DNA of 64,000 nt from Hygrophila difformis (lineage: Eukaryota; Streptophyta; Magnoliopsida; Lamiales; Acanthaceae): assembly GCA_030278955.1 (NCBI GenBank), contig JAOANR010000004.1, positions 55,577,120 to 55,641,119 on the forward strand. Reading direction: 5' to 3'. Below the pieces are notes generated by a model. The model was not told where the DNA came from. It did not search any database and saw only the letters and a program-made list of their open reading frames with translations. The position numbers were made by a program, and so were the translations under genes. Of this stretch, positions 9,531-20,887 are shown one piece after another. How positions within the stretch are numbered: the stretch's first letter is position 1; each line of letters opens with the position of its first letter.

Positions 9531-11232
9531 TAAAAGACCACTAGTACTGTAGTAACTAGTAAATCGGTGCGGGCAAGCACCACCCGCCTTCTTTCTGCTC
9601 TTCCTGCATTTGTCTGTTTCTCCGCCGCCCGCCAACTGGCTTCTATCTGTTTGTTCGCCCGTCGTCTGTCATCCTTAGTCTGACTCTGTTGGTGAGCCAG
9701 CATCCGCATCTCCTCGTCTTCGTCGTCAATCTCTTCCACCGGTACCTTTCTTTGTTTCTGATTATTGTGGATGTGTTTATGTGAAATTCAATTGGGTATG
9801 TTTCCTGTAAGTTGCAATCGATTTCTTAATATGTGAAAATCAATTGCGATACTTTAATGGGTAGATTGATTTATTTATGGGGTGGTTTACTGCTGATGGA
9901 TTTTCTCATGAGACCCATGGATATGCTTTTCTATGTTTCTGTTTTGCATTTGTTATTGTTTTCTTCACTCAAGTTTGCTTTGCAAGAATGATTAAAGCTT
10001 GTTTCTTTGCCTAATACGAGTTGCTGAGCTTGCCAAACTTAAATTATTGAACTGCACACTACTTGTTTGATGAATTGCCTGAATGAGCCTTGATGATCAC
10101 TTCTCCTTTCCTCACCTTCTATCGGTGTTTTCCTTAAAGAAAATGTACTATAGTAATAAATAGGGGCTTTAGATGGAATTAGAGTACGAGAAGCAGCCCC
10201 CTCTTCATGAAAGCATCCTAAAATTAGGATTCATTTCTTGCCCGCCCCTACCTTTTAGCAGGTGAGATTCCGACCATCTTACTTCTATCAAGCCGGAAGC
10301 GACTGGCTTCTATTCTCGTTGGGATTTCCTTGCTTTTTAAAGAAGAAGTTATGACAAAAATAAGGGGTCCTTCCATTGTTCTCACACTCGAAATCGGTCC
10401 TGTCGCGGCTGCTCCACTCCACTGCGTCCAGGATGCTTTGTGTAAGGAATAGGGGCTGCAGCGTGAACTTTCTTTTTTAACTTGAAGATGTATTTTTATG
10501 TAATACTAAAAAGTTAAAGAAAATGGCGTATATAATTTATATAGCTTTATAATTTTTAGATACAAGATAATGTTTTTTTTTTACTGTTTTTTAAAGTATA
10601 TGGAGTAGATTTTTTGGTCTGCAACCCAAAAAAGTACTAGTACTAAAGTTATGGAAGAATCTAAACTCTGATTCCGAAGCATTTGAGTACTGCGGGGATA
10701 TACATACGACATATGTATGTGTGTATACAAGTGTCTGTGTGTAAACAGATTACAGAAAACAAAGCACCAGACAAATGTCAAACGAAGTAGATAAGAAATT
10801 AACAATATTATTTGAGGCGTAGGACTTCAACGGATATTATTTCTGTAATTCTGTGCCTACCCATCGCTTCTTGAGGTTCCAATTGCATCCATACCGTTCC
10901 CTTTCTCTACTTAATTTGCTTATCGTTTTTTATCTGATTTCACCCTAGATGCAATTTGCTGCTTGCTTCCGCATCTGGTTGTTTTTCAATCGGTGTACTT
11001 GATGATTTCGTGTGTAATATATTTTCAATACTCTTTTTATTCCAGATTGCAAATCTTGAAAAGTTGATTGAAATGTGAGGCATAAGCTCTTTTCTTTGTT
11101 TTCTATTTCCAGCTCTCTGATATTTTTTCCTTTGTAGTGTTGTCGCCAATGGATTTTCTTGTTTCTTGCCTCAGCATTTCCTATTCTGACTGGTCACTTT
11201 AACACTTCACCGTTCAGGTAAGCCAGTAAGGA
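9531..11232 (+). other. Leader exon and leader intron of CNX6 (inferred)
   Basis: A pyrimidine-rich, GC-richer block at about 9560-9740 resembles a plant 5' UTR. It ends in CACCGGTACC, a possible splice donor. A long AT/T-rich stretch follows, and TTCAGGTAAGCC near 11213-11224 gives a possible acceptor just before the ATG. No protein is encoded here. An organelle-like insert lies within (10140-10460). Splice sites are inferred. Confidence 0.45.
10140..10460. other. Possible organelle-derived (NUMT-like) insert
   Basis: About 320 bp differs from its AT-rich surroundings. Purine-rich blocks such as GAAGCAGCCCCCTCTTCATG and CGGAAGCGACTGGCTTC recall plant mitochondrial intergenic DNA. This rests on composition and general resemblance only. 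No mitochondrial gene is recognised. Confidence 0.3.
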
Positions 11233-11814
11233 ATGGCAGAAGAGGAAAAAAATTTAATAGAGATATTAGAGGAAAACATCCCCATAGACATGACCAAATA
11301 CATCAATTATGTTCAGTCACCACATTGTGGTGCTATCGCAACATTTGCTGGCACAACTCGTGACACCTTCGAAGGCAAGGAAGTCTTGGAGCTAAGATAC
11401 GAAGCTTATGTTCCCATGGCAGTACGTTGCATCAAGTCAATCTGTTTGTCAGCAAGATCGTCTTGGAACCTCAGTGCAATTGCTGTGGCACACCGCTTAG
11501 GCTCAGTTCCTGTTGGGGAAACCAGCGTGTTTATTGCAATCTCATCAGTTCATCGTGCAGATGCTCTGGATGCATGCCAATTCATGATCGATGAAGTTAA
11601 GGCATCGGTCCCAATATGGAAGAAGGAAGTTTACACCAATGGTGAGGTTTGGAAAGAGAACTCAGAATTTTTAGAGAGGCGTGACAAGCTTGGTAAGGCT
11701 GTTCCGGAAAATGGTAGCAGTAGCTGTTGCAGGAAAAAGGTTATGGTGGAGGAGGGACGAGAAAGAAAGGATTGTTGTGCTGGGAAAGTAAGAGCGGATG
11801 CAACGGACATGTGA
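11233..11814 (+). CDS. CNX6: Molybdopterin synthase catalytic (large) subunit, MoaE/MOCS2B type
   Basis: Cytosolic enzyme of molybdenum-cofactor synthesis. With the small thiocarboxylated subunit CNX7 it inserts two sulfurs into cyclic pyranopterin monophosphate to give molybdopterin, needed by nitrate reductase, xanthine dehydrogenase, aldehyde oxidase and sulfite oxidase. The 193-residue, intron-free frame carries the family signatures: GAIATFAGTTRD (33-44), LRYEAYVPMA (54-63), HRLGSVPVGE (87-96) and VKASVPIWKKE (122-132). Lys123 and Lys130/131 align with the active-site lysines of E. coli MoaE (K119, K126). The length is close to the Arabidopsis protein. The Lys/Cys-rich C-terminus is a plant-type extension. 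The ATG at 11233 is the first in frame and follows a likely splice acceptor. The gene stands alone and appears intact. Confidence 0.93.
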   Translation: MAEEEKNLIEILEENIPIDMTKYINYVQSPHCGAIATFAGTTRDTFEGKEVLELRYEAYVPMAVRCIKSICLSARSSWNLSAIAVAHRLGSVPVGETSVFIAISSVHRADALDACQFMIDEVKASVPIWKKEVYTNGEVWKENSEFLERRDKLGKAVPENGSSSCCRKKVMVEEGRERKDCCAGKVRADATDM

Positions 11815-12525
11815 TGTGGGGATAACCCCCCTCCGATACACTCAAACAAAGCTTGACCTGCTTGTTCCTTTATGCTTACTTGTAACTGGGCAGATCCAAG
11901 AACAACTATTTCTCAAACACATCCTTGTCTTGAATGTATTTTTGGTGCATAATAATATGCGAGCCAAGCTGGGTATCAAAATTTTAAACTTGCCTGTATC
12001 AAAATTTTAAACTTGACTATAATAAAGCTAGATTCATTCAACTTATGCACTTCATAACCATTGAAAGTTTTACAGAGGAAGTCCCATTGAAATTTTGGAA
12101 GAACTTTAAGGTTATGTACCTTATGTTGAATTGGTGGATTTAGCTTTTATGGTTTTAAAGGTGTTCAAGTCCTTAAACTATTTTGTTTACATCCTTATCA
12201 ATGACAAAATCAGCATATGCAAAAGAAAAATAAATTGTTTCATGTAAATTCCATATGTTTTAAACCAAAACCAAGAAAACAGTAAACATACTTGTTCTCA
12301 CCCATTAAAAGTGGTCCTTAATATGAGTATGGACACGGATATCTAGCTGTAGTGCATAAGCAGAAAGAGAACTCAGATATAAAATCTCACCCATAATTTT
12401 CTACCTGTCCGAACAAACAGATTCGAATTCATAAGCCTACTTGAAAGCATAAGCCTTGAATACCAATACAATCATAGACATAGTAAATGTTAGATATCAA
12501 TGCAAACTTAATAATGTTACCGGTG
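11815..12525. other. Downstream region of CNX6, no gene
   Basis: 3' UTR and intergenic AT-rich DNA. A short direct repeat (AAAATTTTAAACTTG) occurs near 11980-12015. Nothing else is recognised. Confidence 0.5.
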
Positions 12526-12880
12526 TTATTAAATAGAATATTCTAGAATAATGAAGAAATGTTGTTGTGTAGAACTCCTTAGAATAATCTAGATTTAATA
12601 TTAAAATTAATTTTCTTAGAATATTCTAGAAAAGGGGGAATAATAGATGTGTGTAGAATAATTTAGATAATCTATTAACTATAAAATATTCTAGATAGTT
12701 GGTCACCCTATAAATAGGGGGTGAGCCCTTCCATTGTTGAGTAGAGTGGAGAGTTAAGTGATTAGGAAGTGTGAGTTGAGAGTGGTTGAGTGTTGTATGA
12801 AGAAGAGTCAGTAATCTTTTGATTATGTTGTGTATTAGAAAAAGAATCATTCTTAAGTCTTTTGGTTAAGCACAGATGAT
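12526..12880 (+). promoter_or_regulatory. LTR-like promoter fragment with heat-shock elements
   Basis: Two perfect three-unit heat-shock elements of the form GAAnnTTCnnGAA lie at 12536-12548 and 12619-12631. A two-unit version is at 12689-12695, and an imperfect one lies near 12571-12592. A TATA box (TATAAATA) follows at 12709-12716, then an R-region-like leader. The left end starts TGTTA, typical of an LTR. Heat-responsive Copia LTRs such as ONSEN have this layout. No partner LTR, internal region or clear TSD was found, so a solo LTR is inferred. The alternative is a relic small heat-shock-gene promoter. Confidence 0.5.
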
Positions 12881-13128
12881 TACATAATTTTATTAACTAA
12901 GAGAAGAAGTGAAAGAAATAAAATATTGTTTTTCAAAAATAGAACAATTAAATATTTTATGAATTAAATAACTCAATGGATAATAAATTATTAGAATTTT
13001 TATACAAATCAGAAAAATATGTCACCCTTACAAACAAAAACATTACTTAATAATAATAATAATATATATTTATGTATATATAATACGTAAAAAAAATATG
13101 TCCCCGAAATTGTATACGTACGTTTGTC
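12881..13128. other. Intergenic AT-rich DNA
   Basis: Contains an AAT/AT run near 13050-13085. No gene is seen. Confidence 0.5.
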
Positions 13129-15240
13129 CCTGATGTTGCTTCAAATTGTTTCATCTCCGCTTCACTCCTGCACCTCAGCGCCATCACAATGGACACAAGT
13201 AATTGATTGCTCTGGAGGGTCCTGAAAATGCCTACAAACGACAGAGGATTACGTATATCCAATCTTCAGAGCAGTGTAAGTGGTATGAAAAACGGAAGCT
13301 GAGGAGAAGTGAATTCATTGTAGCTCCTGTCATGCTGCTGCCTTATATCAAGATTGTTTTGAAAAGTGGAACTGTCCTGGGATTTCATCTTGGGATTTCA
13401 TCTGCAATCGATGAAATCGCTCCATTGTTTAGGGATGTGATAGAGAGAAATAAATATTTAACCCATTATTAGCACCTTGAAAAAGACTACTTTTTAAGCA
13501 TCGAGAAAAAATTTGATGAAATTCTTGGCGAATTCTTTAAGTAAGTTTCAATTTCCGATGAAATTAATGTTCAACTCACTAAATATTGTTATCCTATATT
13601 CAACTTTTCCATGCGTGGGCCATGATAATTAATAAATGGGAATGATAACCTTTTATTTGAGTTCTTTTAATTTTTGTTATAGTATTCATTATACTAGCCT
13701 AATCTCTGTAGACAGTCCGTGTTTATCTAAACAATTATCAAATCTTCATGCCAAAATGCCTTTCTCTAATCAGGAATATGGAAGATTGTTGGCTGGGTCC
13801 TTGGAAATATTTGCTTTTAGGAGAATGGCTCGATTGTGAGAAACACCATTTTAAGGATAATGGGGATTTTTTTGGCAGCTAGTTGCAACCAAAAAATGTT
13901 ACATTGGAATGCCACCTGAAGAATCTCAATCATCATTAGATTATCAAAACAAAATTGTGTCATCATTTAAAGGAATGGTCAAAAAATCAGATGAGGGAGA
14001 TGAAAAAGTTGAATGGATTAACATAAGACCAATCACATTGATTTTGGATTTTGAGGTCCTGGTGCGTCTTTTCACTTTGAAATGTCATTGGGATCATTCC
14101 TTAGTAGATTGTAAACTTAAGACTCAATTAAACATAGATGTAGTACAAAATGTGAGTGGTTTGGTTTTGTTTTGTTTCTGTTTTACATTTGTCTATGACT
14201 GTAACATTCATAGATGTAGTTTTGTGGTTTGGTTTGATTTTGTTTCTGTTTTACATTTGTCAATGAATTAACGTTTTTCTGCAGATGTTACCGTGGGAAA
14301 ACCTTCCAATATTGAGAGATAAGGAGGTATACCGAATGCCCTCCGTAGGTAGCATCTTTGCAACACTTGAAAGATGCTGCCAAAACCAGCAACGCTTTGA
14401 AACTAATGTCCCAGATTTTCCGCTGATAGATCCCTTGGATTTATATCATTTGTTGAATCCAAGTGGAAGTCCTGATCTGAAAGAAACTCAGACCGGTGTT
14501 GAAAAATGGTTTAAAACTAAAAACATAAAGGTACCTTCATCTTTATGATTGCAAGTTTGATGCAATGTTGTGTGCTTCACATTTGGACATTATGTAAATT
14601 CTTAATTTGTTTGAACTTCTCAAACAGGGAAAGGGAAAGGCTGGAACAAAGCCCAGAATTAATGAACTTGTTGAGGCATTGAAAAAGCATGACCTCTATG
14701 TATATATTGACCATGGAAATGGTAAGCTAGAGAAAAGTGGTTCTCTTCAGATTAGTTCTCAACTTGTCAAAGTTTAATCCTATTGATTTGATTTTCCCAG
14801 GTATGAAACATATCCCTGCGGAACGGCTTGAGAAACTAGACAAATGTGCTTCCGCTCTCCTTCTGGGATGTTCCAGCGCTGCCCTTTATTCAAAAGGATG
14901 CTACATGCCTGAAGGAGCTCCAATATCATACTTGTTGGCAGGCTCTCCGGTCATCATCGGGAATTTGTGGGTAGTGACAAGTCCAGACATACTCCATTTT
15001 GGGTTTGCATTTCTCGAGGCATTGATGAGAGAAAGACAATCAACCACTTCTATTGAGTGCGCTGAATGTAATGTATCATCAAATCGAGACAGTTCTAGGT
15101 CCACAAAATGTAATCACAGACGGATGATTGGATCATTTATGAGGGATGCTCGTGATGCCTGTGGTTTATGTTTTTTAAATGGTGCAGCACCCGTATGCTA
15201 CGGTATTCCCACAGGCATAATCAAAAGGAAAGATGTATAA
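13129..15240 (+). pseudogene. Separase relic: leader plus C-terminal protease domain
   Basis: Separase is the Cys protease (peptidase C50) that cuts cohesin at anaphase. About 13155-13197 resembles the leader and ATG region of the separase-like gene at 62.19 kb, then the sequence jumps to the C-terminal third. Recognisable exons are 13203-13541, about 13772-14065, 14285-14530, 14628-14721 and 14801-15240. They include LILDFEV, MLPWENLPIL and EVYRMPSVGS. The catalytic region has His in DHGNG (codon 14712-14714) and Cys in LLLGCSSAAL (codon 14869-14871). The end is SYLLAGSPVI and GAAPVCYGIPTG. The usual GHGSG motif reads DHGNG. An in-frame TAG lies at 13470-13472 and the N-terminal two thirds are absent, so this is a pseudogene. 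It joins PHD-GNAT sequence at 15241. Confidence 0.85.
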
Positions 15241-16160
15241 GGCACTGGAAGAGTAATATGTGCTGTGTGGATCCCTTTTGTTCAAACATACTCCATGAAT
15301 CTGTTGGCATGTTTTGTGCTAGCTTGTATTTCATTACGGATTTTTGTTGTCACTTACCAAACTTCGGTGGAAAAAATACTCAAATTAAATATTTCACTTG
15401 TTGATATCAATGCAGTTTTACTACCATCTAGGGTTGTGACATTCTATTCATTGAATTCTTGTATGTCTATATAAATTTCTTGTACAGAACTTTTTTTTAA
15501 TCTTCAAATTGTTTTAACTGATTGCTTTTTTGATATTATCTTGTGTCATTAAAAGCCTTGGCTAGTGAATGAATATATATACCTGGTGTAGTGAACATCT
15601 GGACCACTTCATTTGGATTCTCTGTGATGAATCAAGCAGAGAGATTAAGTTATTTGAATAATATCTTTCTAGGCTTCCCTGGCGCTGTAATTTGCCAGAA
15701 AATTTTAACAAGTAATACCTCCTCGGTGTCTAGGCTATATATAGGTTAAATTCTTCAAAGATCTATTAGGTGGCATAGTATCTTCTGTTATCTAATAAAA
15801 TAGATGTATCCTTTCTACAGGAACTCAAGTAGATCAAGTGGGAGAGATTGAAGAGCAGGACAGTGACATTTCTGAAGAGGAGGAGATTTACATTTCTGAA
15901 GAAGAATGCTATCATGAGTCTGCAAATTGGCGCAGCACAAAGGAAACAGCTCTTCCTGAAGCCTTGAAACATATGATCGATAAGGTAATAATGTTCTGAA
16001 ATCAAGTAACCGACAGACCTTCAGTGCTTTTCGACCTCCATTGAATTGATCCCACATGTTCTTATATGTTCTTTTTTTTTTTTTTTTCTGCTTCATCCAT
16101 TACTTAGTGGCTGGCTTAAGTCTAATCTTCTAGCAAAAAGGTGCGGATAACTTTCTCCTT
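15241..16160 (+). pseudogene. Relic of the 3' end of a PHD-GNAT gene
   Basis: The sequence aligns in order with about 56290-57955: end of exon 6, intron, exon 7 piece (CTGGACCACTTCATTTGG), intron, last exon with the acidic (I/V)SEEE repeats, and 3' region. Exons 1-5, most of exon 7's upstream intron and part of exon 8 are missing. The acidic exon is about 15822-15986. It is fused directly to the separase relic at GGAAGAG, where the two parents share a few bases. It has no start and cannot make the enzyme. Confidence 0.85.
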
Positions 16161-16229
16161 CAATAGAACATCAAGTGCTGAAACCAATAGAAGCAAAGAT
16201 GGTTCTCATAATTATGATAATGTTTGGAT

Positions 16230-16345
16230 GTAAGTATATTGGGCAGCATATAGCGGATTAGAAGAGCATATTCTCTCACAATTCTCTCTCCGAATCTGCT
16301 ATCTGCTAGCGGATCTGCTGACTCCCAAACATCCCATATGTACAG
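16230..16345. mobile_element. Short MITE-like element, copy 1
   Basis: About 110 bp, with imperfect inverted ends GTTTGGATG... and the reverse complement GTTTGGGAGTCAGCAGATCC. A near-identical copy lies at 58738-58842, in the corresponding place downstream of the full PHD-GNAT gene. It may have been present before the segment was duplicated. Confidence 0.6.
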
Positions 16346-17282
16346 TTTGATCAGAAAACAGGGCAGAGCAGCTTCCTGACTATCAGGTTTAGGTTAAACA
16401 CTTGGAAATCTGCTAATAAGAAGAGGAGTGAATGTAAATCTGATCATTGCTTTTAATTCGATTTATTATTCTTCCTTAATTCCAGGTTGACTGTAATGTA
16501 CATAGTCTCCCTTTTACACAATGGTGTCATATTCGTTACATTATGGACTCGACAAGCATTACTTAATGTTTTCAGGGTCTGTGGCATATGGTAATAATAG
16601 ATAGATGTGGTCCCATCCCAACCCTATAAATCAGCGGTAGGACCACATCGAAATCTTGACAATTCTTGAATGTAGTGTACTTGCGATATGACAATTCTTG
16701 ATTCAGTTGGAAATTTGAATATCCGCATTTGGAATTTTTTGAATTTAATAATACTTGATTGATAGTATTTTATAAATATTAGTTGAATATAATTTTCACA
16801 TTATCATATTAAATAGTAACATATAAATGTAATGTACCCATATAGTAATATACTCGACTCGATTTTTTTAAAGTAATGTTTTGTCCCTTTTTTTTTCCCC
16901 TTTCGTTGTAGGACTCTGATTTTTATTTTTATCATTGTTATATAAGAAAAATATAATCAAGTTAGATCTTGTTGGGTTTTTTGTACGGAATTTGAGTTAT
17001 TGATAGTTTGCAATGTGCATTGTCATGTAAATGAGAAAGTTACACTTTAGAAAAAAATGGAGGAAGTATATGATACGTTACACTTAAAAGAAAAACGGAG
17101 GAAATATATGATATTTATAATATATATTGTTGAAGAACATGTACAGTCTACTAAATTAGTTGTGTGAACTCATGTCACACAGATTAGAAAAGGATAAATG
17201 GGAGGGATAAGATGTCTGATGAAGAATCAAACTAATTAAATGAATTGACTTTAGCCAATAAATCAATTTAAATCTCAAGCTT
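16346..17282. other. Intergenic DNA without genes
   Basis: AT-rich. A short inverted pair GATGTGGTCC/GGACCACATC lies at about 16602-16650. No ORF or recognised element. Confidence 0.5.
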
Positions 17283-17295
17283 AATAATTAAAGTA

Positions 17296-17371
17296 GGGCG
17301 AGATGAGGAGTTAGCCCAAGTGGTTAAGTTTCTGACTTCCAACGTAAGGTTGAAAATTGTTCAGCAAAAAA
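17296..17371 (+). mobile_element. Shortened SINE, copy 3
   Basis: The head GATGAGGAGTTAGCCCAAGT matches copy 2 but the body is cut to about 76 bp and ends in an A run. The perfect 13-bp duplication AATAATTAAAGTA (17283-17295 and 17372-17384) shows it inserted as, or was later reduced to, this short form. Confidence 0.82.
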
Positions 17372-17466
17372 AATAATTAAAGTAAGGCCGCGAATATATG
17401 CACTCGAGATATTTTAGAAACATAATTTTAAGGGCACAAATCCACAAAAATAAGAAATTGCAAAAT

Positions 17467-17680
17467 CTACCCAAAGCAACTTATATGAATTTGTTCGATC
17501 GATCACATTGTATGACTTAGTTATTAAGAGTTTATATCAACCGAATATTTTCGGTTACAGATATCAACCGAATTAAGTAGTCAAATCCAAATTAAATTCT
17601 TGTAGTTAGTATTTAATTAGAAATGATTTTATTGTGTAGTGACCAAACTTAACTGAAACATATTTATTCATTCTAAGATT
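17467..17680. repeat. Duplicated intergenic segment (partner 60783-60967)
   Basis: Nearly identical to 60783-60967, starting ATCTACCCAAAGCAACTT. This copy has about 30 extra bp (a second ATATCAACCGAAT). With the PHD-GNAT relic and the MITE it forms a co-linear block repeated 40 kb away. Confidence 0.85.
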
Positions 17681-17695
17681 ATAGTTCTATGATCT

Positions 17696-18191
17696 ATCTA
17701 ACCAAGAATTTTGGAGAAATAAACCTCTAGTTTTGATGATGAATATTGAGAGGATTACAAAGTTTATGAAATGAATTACAGAAATAAAGCTGTGAAGGAA
17801 TGACAAAATTGCAGAAATGAAGAACATGAATTAAACTTGCATAAAGAAAAGGTTGCAGAAAGTAAAAAAGAAAATGCGGATTCCTCTAGGGGTTTGTGAA
17901 TGATCCTCCATAGGATGCCACCTCCTATTATTTATAGGGAGGAGCACCACATCTATCTGCTTAATGGAGTTGTAACGCCTGCAATCCCATGATTCTATCC
18001 TCCTCAGATGGCGTCTTCCATGATCCTCTCCTCAGATAAGGCCTCAGTCTTCAATGTGCCATGATCTCTCTCCAACGAATCTGTGCTCCTCATAATTCGT
18101 ATCCATCCGTTCCCGTACTCATTGTGGACTGGACCGACTACTTAAGTATTGAGCCGAAATGTAATGAGCTCAAATATTTTAGGTGATAACA
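17696..18191 (-). repeat. 3' LTR of the gag-only retroelement
   Basis: About 490 bp repeated at 20888-21371 with scattered substitutions and one small indel. It ends GTGATAACA. The outermost bases differ from the other copy (ATCTAACC against TGTTAACC), so this border has decayed. It is 3' because the element reads on the minus strand. Confidence 0.85.
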
Positions 18192-18229
18192 GATGCCCCC
18201 TTGCGCTTTTAGTCGATGGAACTGAGACT

Positions 18230-19312
18230 GAAATTGTGCATATACTTTGTTAATGCCGCCGTCGGCAACCTCTTTTTTTTTTTTTTTTTTTTCCCTTTAA
18301 AGTGGCGGATGGCAATGTCAAACTTGACATTTTTTTTAGATGGCAGCTTGCCATCCACCAATGTTAAACTGGACATTTTTTTTTAAAAAAATAATGGCGG
18401 CTTGCCATCTGCCAATGTCAAACTTTGACATTTTTTTTAGATGGCGGCTTGCCATTCGCCAATCTTGATTTTTTTTTTTTTTTTATAAATGCATGCCGCC
18501 ACTTTCTAAATTTCTTAAGCCGCCATCATATTCTTTTTTTTTCTTTTTTTTAATAAGCGGCCTTCGCAGCGGCCATTCACATCAAGCCAGGCACCATTCA
18601 CATCTCTGTAGGCAGCATTCGCATTACTTGAACCGCCATTTGCCATTTGCATTATTCTAGGCAGCATTCGCGCATCACTCCAGGCACCATTCGCATCCTC
18701 CAGGCACCATTCGCAATACTCCAGGCACCATTTGCATCTCTTCAGGCACTATCACCAGCCGCCATTCGCACATTGGCAGCCGCCATTAAGGTTGCTCCGG
18801 CCGCCATCCCTCTTTGGCCGGGCCGCCACCTGCTCTCATCCACGGGCCGCCATGCCATCTTTATCTCTCTGGGCGTCGCGCGCCGCCATCCAGGATCAGT
18901 CCGCCATCGAGCTCCAGCGCCGCCATCTGACTTGTTCCGGGCCGCCATCCGCGTCCACGCTCCGGGCCGCTAGCAGCATTGCATCATCGAGGGAGAGCGC
19001 CACCAGCCTGCTTGACAATCGCCACCTTCAAACGCCGCCAGCTTGTCCTTGGCCGCCATCTCATGCCCATGCCGCCACTCCTGGCCGGGCCGCCACTACT
19101 GCCCAGGCCGCCATTTGCATTGCACCAAGATAGGCCGCCGTTTGCTCGAGTCCTCAGCCGCCAGTCACCTTCACTCCGGGCCGCCGCCGCTCGTCTCTCA
19201 GCCGCCATCCCGGAGCAGCCGCCATTCGCCCTCAGTCACCCGTGCCTATCTCGGCCGCCATTGTCATGACGCCGCTACTCAGCCTCCAAGGCCGCTGTTG
19301 ATGGCATCTTAA
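18230..19312. repeat. Tandem repeat arrays inside the LTR element
   Basis: Three linked arrays are present. At 18300-18480 there are about three or four units of 80-90 bp built from GGCGGCTTGCCAT and CCAATGTCAAACTTGACAT with poly-T spacers. At about 18640-18755 there are roughly 19-bp units of CTCCAGGCACCATTCGCAT. At 18760-19310 there are dispersed GCCGCCAT words. Open frames here are by-products of the GC-rich repeats and not genes. Confidence 0.8.
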
Positions 19313-19317
19313 GGCCA

Positions 19318-20701
19318 CTATCCAGGGTTGTTTCCACCCAGGGTTACTGGGTTGGCCATCACCCTTGGTTCGTCTTCCTTTTTACTGGGTTTCAATTCAT
19401 TGAAAGTAGACCCGTATGTAGGTCGACGCTTGTCATTTTGTTCCTCAAGGAACTTTTCCAAGCGTGCCGCTCTCTCGGCCAACTGGGCAAGGTCAGTGCA
19501 ATCCTGCACAATTAAACGCTCTTTCAATTTTGGCAATATATTCGCCATGCAATATTGCCGATCTCCCTATCAGGGACCGCCATTGTGCATCGGCTCTTAA
19601 GCCGCTGTAATCTATTGATAAAGGTGCTCGCCGCTTCATCGGCAAATTGTTTAGCATTAGTTAACTCTGCTAAACTGACACATGTCAAAGGAGTGTAGAA
19701 CCTGTCGTGGAAGGCTCTCTCCAGATCAGCCCAACTCTGAATTGGATTAGGCCGCAAAGATGCGTACCAAGCGAAGGCAAGTCCAGTAAGGGATGTACTG
19801 AACAACCTCAGCTTCAGCCAATCATTGGCTGCCATCTCACCGCATTGTGCAGTAAATCTGCCCACATGCTCCACGGTGGACTTGCCGTCGTCCCCCGATA
19901 ACATAGTAAATTCGGGCATCTTGAACCCTCTTGGATAGGGCTGCATCGTATCCACCCAGTCAGGATAGGGCTTTCTATAAGTAGAATGCTCTATCGGCCT
20001 TAATTGAATCCCGAAGTGTTGTTTGATCACATCTGCAAGTTGATCAGGTGACACAGCGGGTGCCTGCATAGGAGGCATGGCAGCTGGAGGTGTGGCATAA
20101 GGCATGGCGGTTGGTGTGGCAGGTGTCGCCGCCACTCCATATAGCTGTGGCGTCTGCCCCCTAGTGTTGGCGGCATCCAACCAGGGTTCAGTGGTGCTGC
20201 CACATAAGGTGTGATTGGAACATTCAACACAGAAGGTGTCGCTTGATGTGATACTATGCCAGGTCCACCAGAGGCCATCGTATAGCCTGATGAAGCACTT
20301 GAGGACATCAAACATCCTGGTGCTGCGTAGATCGGCACAGGTGCCGCGTACCCAGAATTCGGCATGCTGGGTGCCGCTGGAGTGAGCCGCCTGATAAGGA
20401 AAAAAAGCGTACTGACCAGGCCTCCAGCCTCGGGGAATGGTGGCTGGCCATGTGCGTCTCCCCAGGCCCTTTGTTGGCCGCCCGACGACCTTGGGCATGG
20501 GAGACTGGGCGGCATACCCGTGTTGCTCACACAAGCGGTTCCATCCTGTTGAAGGTGCATGGAACTGCATAATTTCTCCATTTGAGCGGCCATAGCAGGC
20601 TGCAATGCATCCATAAGATGATTGTTGAGCAACGGTATGATCTTGGCTATCAACTCTGTGATCGATAGCCGTATTTGCTCGGAAACTGTAGGGGTTTGCA
20701 T
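19318..20701 (-). pseudogene. Broken Gypsy-type gag gene
   Basis: The N-terminal piece (MQTPTVSEQI, from 20701) and the main domain (to 19524) are in different frames. A third piece (19318-19548) continues in another frame. The main piece carries the Retrotrans_gag fold: FKMPEFTMLSGDDGK, WLKLRLFSTSLTGLAFAWY, SWADLERAFHDRFY. The third piece has LAERAARLEKFLEEQ. A proline/alanine-rich linker separates N-terminus and core. Capsid assembly would be its role if intact. At least two frameshifts make this copy defective. Confidence 0.8.
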
Positions 20702-20887
20702 AATCCCCTATTGTGGTTGGGAGGTACTTGTCGTCTCAGTGGCGTCCTCCGACCGTGTTCGTACGGGTGTCTTCTCCTGTAGAGACATCTCTTCTAATTT
20801 AGTCACTCACAATTTTTTCAGATCTGAGACGTATATACACTTCAAGCGGATATGACTTTAAATCATGTCCCACTGGGCGTGCCAATT

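Noticed and set aside
18647..19312. Open frames of about 90-130 codons on both strands
   Set aside because: They result from GC-rich GCCGCCAT repeats lacking stops in several frames; they lie inside an LTR element.
18230..19312. CRISPR-like spaced repeats
   Set aside because: Units are degenerate, contiguous and of varying length, and the DNA is plant nuclear.
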